Source: Brassica napus
Lineage: Eukaryota; Streptophyta; Magnoliopsida; Brassicales; Brassicaceae
Assembly: GCF_020379485.1 (NCBI RefSeq)
Contig: NC_063435.1
Coordinates: forward strand, 2,914,001 to 2,978,000
DNA: 64,000 nt
Direction: 5' to 3'
Shown here: one piece after another, positions 61,557-64,000 of the stretch
How positions within the stretch are numbered: the stretch's first letter is position 1
How the letters are laid out: every line of letters begins with the position of its first letter
Translations under genes and position numbers: made by a program
Notes under the pieces: model-generated
Seen by the model: only the letters and a program-made list of their open reading frames with translations
Databases searched by the model: none
What the model was told of the DNA's origin: nothing

Positions 61557-63486
61557 CATATCTGTAAATTTATATAGTGATTTTGATATGTAAAAATGAG
61601 TTATAAACTTTGGTATAATAATTAATAGATAATTTTTTTCATGTATAAACTGTGGTAAGTAATGTTTAAATTATAAGTACTAACAATATAGAAACTGATT
61701 TCTCAAATATATTATAGAATTTGTACCAATACATTACCAATATTGCTTTTGTTCTATAATAGAAAACGTTTATAAACATTAGCAAAATTAATAAATTACC
61801 TTTTTAAAAAGGATATTATTAATAATATAAACGTTAACTAATAATAAATAATGCAGTAAACATTATTGGTCAACCAATTTTTAATAAAATTAATTATTTT
61901 AAAACTATCAAAATATATTATATTGTGAAACATATTCTTCTGCTTATATTAGCAATTTAAACTATAAAATAATTTTGTTTAAGTAAATCAAATGGAAATA
62001 AGAAAGTTTATAAAAAATTTATGATCAAGTAAATAGTTGTATATATTGTTAATAATATTTTATTAACTAACCAAAAGTAAACATTGGACTTTGTTGATGT
62101 TTTGAATATATGTTTCAAAAAAAATTAAACTGTTTAAAAAGTAAAAAAAAAAAAACTTCGACAACTAATGGAAACAATAAAACACTAACTTAATTTCTAA
62201 TACAAGCAATTTTCATTGATGTTTATTTAAAATTTGTTTAAGAAAAATTGACCAAGAAGATAACTTAAAAGTATAACTCAACTCTACTCAAACACAAATT
62301 CAAAAATTTAAAACTAATTTATGGTAACATTTTTATGAATATTCTTAACTCAAACTAAATTAAGTCTAAATCATGTTACCAATCAAAGTCTAAATCTTCC
62401 CTTAACAATGAATCAAGTTTGTGGAACATAAATATAAAAAATTCTATAAACGTATTCCAACTAAGTTTTATTAAATTTTTTAATAACTATTTTATATTCA
62501 GTTTAATATGTTAACTAATTATTTTGTTCATTTTGATACATTAAATTTTTAAATTGTGTTTGTTTTAGTACTCAAATTATATTTATTATAATCAAAAATA
62601 TTAATAAATATCAAAAGATAGTTAAAATTTTCCAAAATTTAGAAACAAATCTTAAAAATTTCTAATGTTATGTAAACATATACATGATTCCCACCTTAAA
62701 CCCCATTGCTAAGCTTACAAATGCGAATGTAATTGCAGTTTTTTCTCAATTTGATTTTCGTTGTTATTTGGGCAAATGTTCAATGGTAATTGGTTCAAAC
62801 AACTTGGGTCTATTAGAGATCAAGGGAATCATTATTTGTGTTGGTGTTATATCAGTTTAGATCAAACTAGTGCTAACTAGTGCTCAATTTTTTATTTCTG
62901 GTTTAACTCCATACCAAATTAGACTATATATATGTTTGACATATTTTTGAAATTGTAGGTCAAACTTTCTAATGAAGTTTCAAATACAAAATAGTCATTT
63001 CTTTGAAGACTGATTGTCACCAAAAGAGATATTAATACAATACAATGGCCAAAATTAATCAAACCCACACATCAAATTACTAAAGCATTTCAAAATAATG
63101 TTTAATTATAATCATTATTACGACATGAAAATAATGGATCGTAAATTGTACAGAGAATGACCATAAGCATATGTATGAAACATTCATTTTGATTAGTTTA
63201 TAAATAAATTTATCTTATTTTATTATTGTTAGAAAAAACTAAAGTAAAATCAATAAGCTTAAGGTATGTGAACACGTATATTCATTTATGTTTTTTACTA
63301 AAAAAATATTATATTTTACTTATTTTTTCATTACTTTTTTTGTATTTAATCCGATGGAGTGACAACACACAACACATGAATATAACACCTTCCAAAAAAT
63401 TCAAATTCATATATGATGATATATTTCTATTTCAGTTCTCTTTAATTTCAAAATGTTGCTAATTATTTTTCTTTCCATTTTGATAG
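61557..63486. other. AT-rich intergenic DNA, no gene seen
   Basis: About 1.9 kb of very AT-rich sequence without recognisable genes. The open frame at 63226-63462 is low-complexity and overlaps what would be intron or upstream sequence of the next fragment. Confidence 0.6.
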
Positions 63487-63931
63487 ACCATGGTGAGCAA
63501 AGAAAGCCGGCAAAGTACATTGACGAGGAGGCAAACTACTACATGCTAAAGATGATAAACTCTTAGCATGTGGCAATCTTCAACGCAGAAGAGCTTAGAA
63601 ATGTTATGAGTGGAATGCCTACTATCGATGGTAAGTTTGAACTCTTATATTCAATTTTATGTTTTTTATTGGGGCTTTGAAACAAACAGAAACCTATGAG
63701 AATCATGTATGAAATTAAATTGTTATTCAATAATTTTGGAGGTGTTGGAATCTTTCGAGCACACTTACAAGGCTAAATTTCTGGGCTTCGTCATTGGAAC
63801 ACTGCGGATACGGTGAATTCAATTTCAGGATAACCATTGGATGTGTAGGAAATCTATGTTGTACAATTGTTTTTGTTTCAGGTCCTGTCAGACGGCTTGA
63901 AACCGACTATCATGAGAAGTGTGGCTGCTAA
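63487..63931 (+). pseudogene. Unrecognised gene fragment with in-frame stop
   Basis: Two exon-like segments sit between good splice sites. One is 63487-63630 (acceptor TGATAG, donor GTAAGT), reading HGEQRKPAKYIDEEANYYML, then a TAG at 63564-63566, then HVAIFNAEELRNVMSGMPTI. The second is 63882-63931 (acceptor TTTCAG), which continues in phase as PVRRLETDYHEKCGC to TAA. The in-phase joining suggests the 3' end of a real gene that has been inactivated by one stop codon, or a chance mis-splice. No family was recognised and the 5' part was not found. Confidence 0.4.
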
Positions 63932-64000
63932 TCGTATGCTGCTGGATATACATGATTTTAAATCACTATCTTATACATCTAATTATTTCTTGTACAGCGT

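Overview
The window is nuclear DNA from a crucifer plant, most likely a Brassica or a close relative. The evidence is a set of gene homologs in the order of Arabidopsis chromosome 5, near At5g19260 to At5g19320. From left to right these are a FANTASTIC FOUR gene (FAF3-like, minus strand), KAPP (plus, 13 exons), a monoacylglycerol-lipase-type hydrolase matching At5g19290 (plus) and a decayed RANGAP2 (minus). Locus identities rest on my recall of the Arabidopsis proteins and gene order; no search was run.

Layout. 1-3.4 kb is AT-rich intergenic DNA with two MITE-like elements. 3.38-4.24 kb is FAF3-like. 4.24-10.17 kb is a long intergenic space holding a candidate hairpin transcript (6.2 kb), a triplicated G-box module (8.8-9.15 kb) and a triplicated 12-mer (9.7 kb). 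10.17-13.51 kb is KAPP. At 14.28 kb lies one end of a CACTA transposon. 14.43-51.63 kb is one very large tandem array of a 156-bp AT-rich satellite, interrupted by a 100-N scaffold gap. 51.7-53.0 kb holds an unrecognised GC-richer coding remnant that changes reading frame. 53.35-53.52 kb is a RING-finger remnant, and 55.26-55.29 kb is a Helitron 3' terminus. 55.61-56.62 kb is the lipase gene. 57.25-58.13 kb is a complete non-autonomous hAT element with a perfect 8-bp target duplication. 58.33-58.68 kb is a two-exon defensin-like secreted peptide gene. 59.55-59.95 kb is a small basic protein gene of unknown function. 60.75-61.56 kb is the RANGAP2 pseudogene. 63.49-63.93 kb is an unrecognised gene fragment with an in-frame stop.

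The genes do not form an operon-like system; they are neighbours by descent. FAF3 (shoot meristem size) and KAPP (a phosphatase that binds receptor kinases including CLV1) both touch meristem signalling in Arabidopsis, but nothing here shows that their adjacency is functional.

The most unusual object is the satellite. It separates KAPP from the lipase gene, whose Arabidopsis counterparts are next-door loci. Its consensus has no CG and no CHG site on either strand, it has a strong C-over-G strand bias, and it shows nested higher-order structure: recurrent 144-bp deletion monomers at 11-14-monomer spacing, and block copies 4.2-5.1 kb apart that differ by exactly one monomer. It is not a CRISPR array. 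It also does not look like the 176-bp Brassica centromere repeat as I know it.
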